Assembly (NCBI GenBank): GCA_022494885.1
Contig: JAGVSM010003786.1
Span: 28,538-92,537, forward strand
Source: Micrasema longulum
Lineage: Eukaryota; Arthropoda; Insecta; Trichoptera; Brachycentridae
DNA length: 64,000 bases
Direction of reading: 5' to 3'
The position numbers were made by a program, and so were the translations under genes. Shown here one piece after another: positions 63,031 to 64,000 of this stretch (position 1 is the stretch's first letter; each line of letters opens with the position of its first letter). The notes below the pieces were generated by a model, which saw nothing but the letters and a program-made list of their open reading frames with translations, searched no databases and was not told the origin of the DNA.

Positions 63031-64000
63031 TCACATTGAGACCATGATAAAAAAATTAAATGATATAGGAGTAAAATCTCAAGAATACAAACTATTAAAA
63101 TCATACTTAACTAATCGGAAGCAGTATACCTTTGTAAATGAAAAAAAAAGTAAAATACAAACAGTAAATTTTGGAGTCCCACAAGGATCTATTTTGGGTC
63201 CACTGTTATATATTTTATATATTAATGACTTATCACTGTATAATTTTAAAGGGAAAATTATTATGTATGCCGACGACATTGGACTTTTTTATAAAAATCA
63301 AACAGACGTATTAACAAACAATGTCATAAACGAAGACCTTACTATATTGACTAAATGGACAAACACAAACTTACTTACACTTAATGAAAAAAAATGCAAT
63401 ATTATCCATTTTGAATCTAGAAAAAAATGTCACAAAGTAGATGCTTACATAAACAATGAACGACTAACTGAAATTGAACATGTTAAATATTTAGGACTAA
63501 CAATAGACAGACAATTGACATGGACAATTCATATCAACAATTTAATTAGCAAAGTGGCAACTTTATCGAGTCTATTTTTTTCAAATCAAAAACTTTGTTC
63601 CAATAAAGGAAAAAATTTTAATGTATGAAGCATATGTTAAAACTAAAATATATTATATGCAACTACTATGGGGAACAGGATATCAAAATGACATAAACAG
63701 ACTACAAAGACAGCAAAATAAAATATTAAAGTTAGTATATGACCTTCCATATCTAACAGCAACTAAAGACTTTTTGAACAAACTAAACAATTAAATGTAA
63801 CTGAACTCTTTCAACTAGAATCTTTAAAATTTATTCATAAATTAGCCACTGATGTAATTGTAGACGAAGAATTAAAACTTGAAAAAAAATGTAGTAAACA
63901 TGAACACAATACGAGAATATCAGAAAAAATATCATATACAATCTTTTAAAACGAGAAAAGGACAATCGAGACTAATAAACCAGAGACTGAAATTATACAA
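63031..64000 (+). pseudogene. LINE reverse transcriptase, jockey/CR1-like, runs off the window
   Basis: 63044-63628 is open: FGVPQGSILGPLLYILYIND (RT motif 4), IIMYADDIGLFYKN with the catalytic YADD, LLTLNEKKCNIIHF, and KYLGLTIDRQLTWTIHI. After a shift near 63600 it goes on with ILMYEAYVKTKIYYMQLLWG, and after another near 63765 with ELFQLESLKFIHKLATDVI. The copy at 43065-43375 shows its end. It lacks the endonuclease and fingers; 5'-truncated at about 63031. Confidence 0.85.

Noticed and set aside
1..64000. CRISPR arrays, operons or bacterial ribosome-binding sites
   Set aside because: The window is clearly eukaryotic; no regularly spaced direct repeats with unique spacers were seen.

Overview
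The window looks like repeat-dense, A+T-rich nuclear DNA of an insect, most likely a moth or butterfly. The evidence is the number of tRNA-headed SINEs, jockey-like, R1-like, CR1-like and RTE-like LINE ends, Helitrons with a CTAG end and a 3' hairpin, a mariner, and a Penelope-like element. No complete host gene is visible. The lineage call is an inference from repeat types, not from a marker gene.

Host content is thin. The best case is a minus-strand coiled-coil gene around 11.1-13.3 kb: two exons (13193-13281 and 11410-11662) have clean splice signals and compatible phase. Weaker exon-like islands lie at 35760-35825, 39166-39219, 40717-40788 and 42931-42981 (plus), and at 53940-54127 (minus, with a poly(A) signal).

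The rest is nested mobile DNA. 0-10 kb: SINEs, a 40-bp palindrome, LINE ends, two foldback elements and a decayed 1.1-kb TIR transposon (7610-8754). 10-15 kb: a TIR element, the coiled-coil exons, and a SINE split by a LINE with a 12-bp target duplication. 15-30 kb: piggyBac-like TTAA elements, several foldback MITEs, R1-like LINEs, jockey-like LINEs and a three-level nest at 28.2-29.8 kb. 30-46 kb: a deleted mariner, two foldback MITEs, a PIF/Harbinger-type MITE, a Penelope-like element with inverted terminal repeats, and a P-type transposon. 46-64 kb: jockey-like LINEs, an unknown repeat family carrying a short ORF (two copies), two Helitrons in opposite orientation, more LINE ends and a reverse transcriptase that runs off the window.

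Three things stand out. (1) A repeat family at 19.6-20.3, 28.2-29.7 and 43.4-44.7 kb carries a THAP-type zinc-finger exon; the 43.4-kb copy has 24-bp terminal inverted repeats and a perfect 8-bp target duplication, the hallmarks of P-superfamily transposons. (2) The Penelope-like insertion at 37.9-38.7 kb is bounded by a 17-bp direct repeat, has a GIY-YIG nuclease remnant, and bears a hammerhead-ribozyme-like motif in each inverted arm. (3) Many insertions can be ordered in time, because empty-site paralogues lie in the same window.
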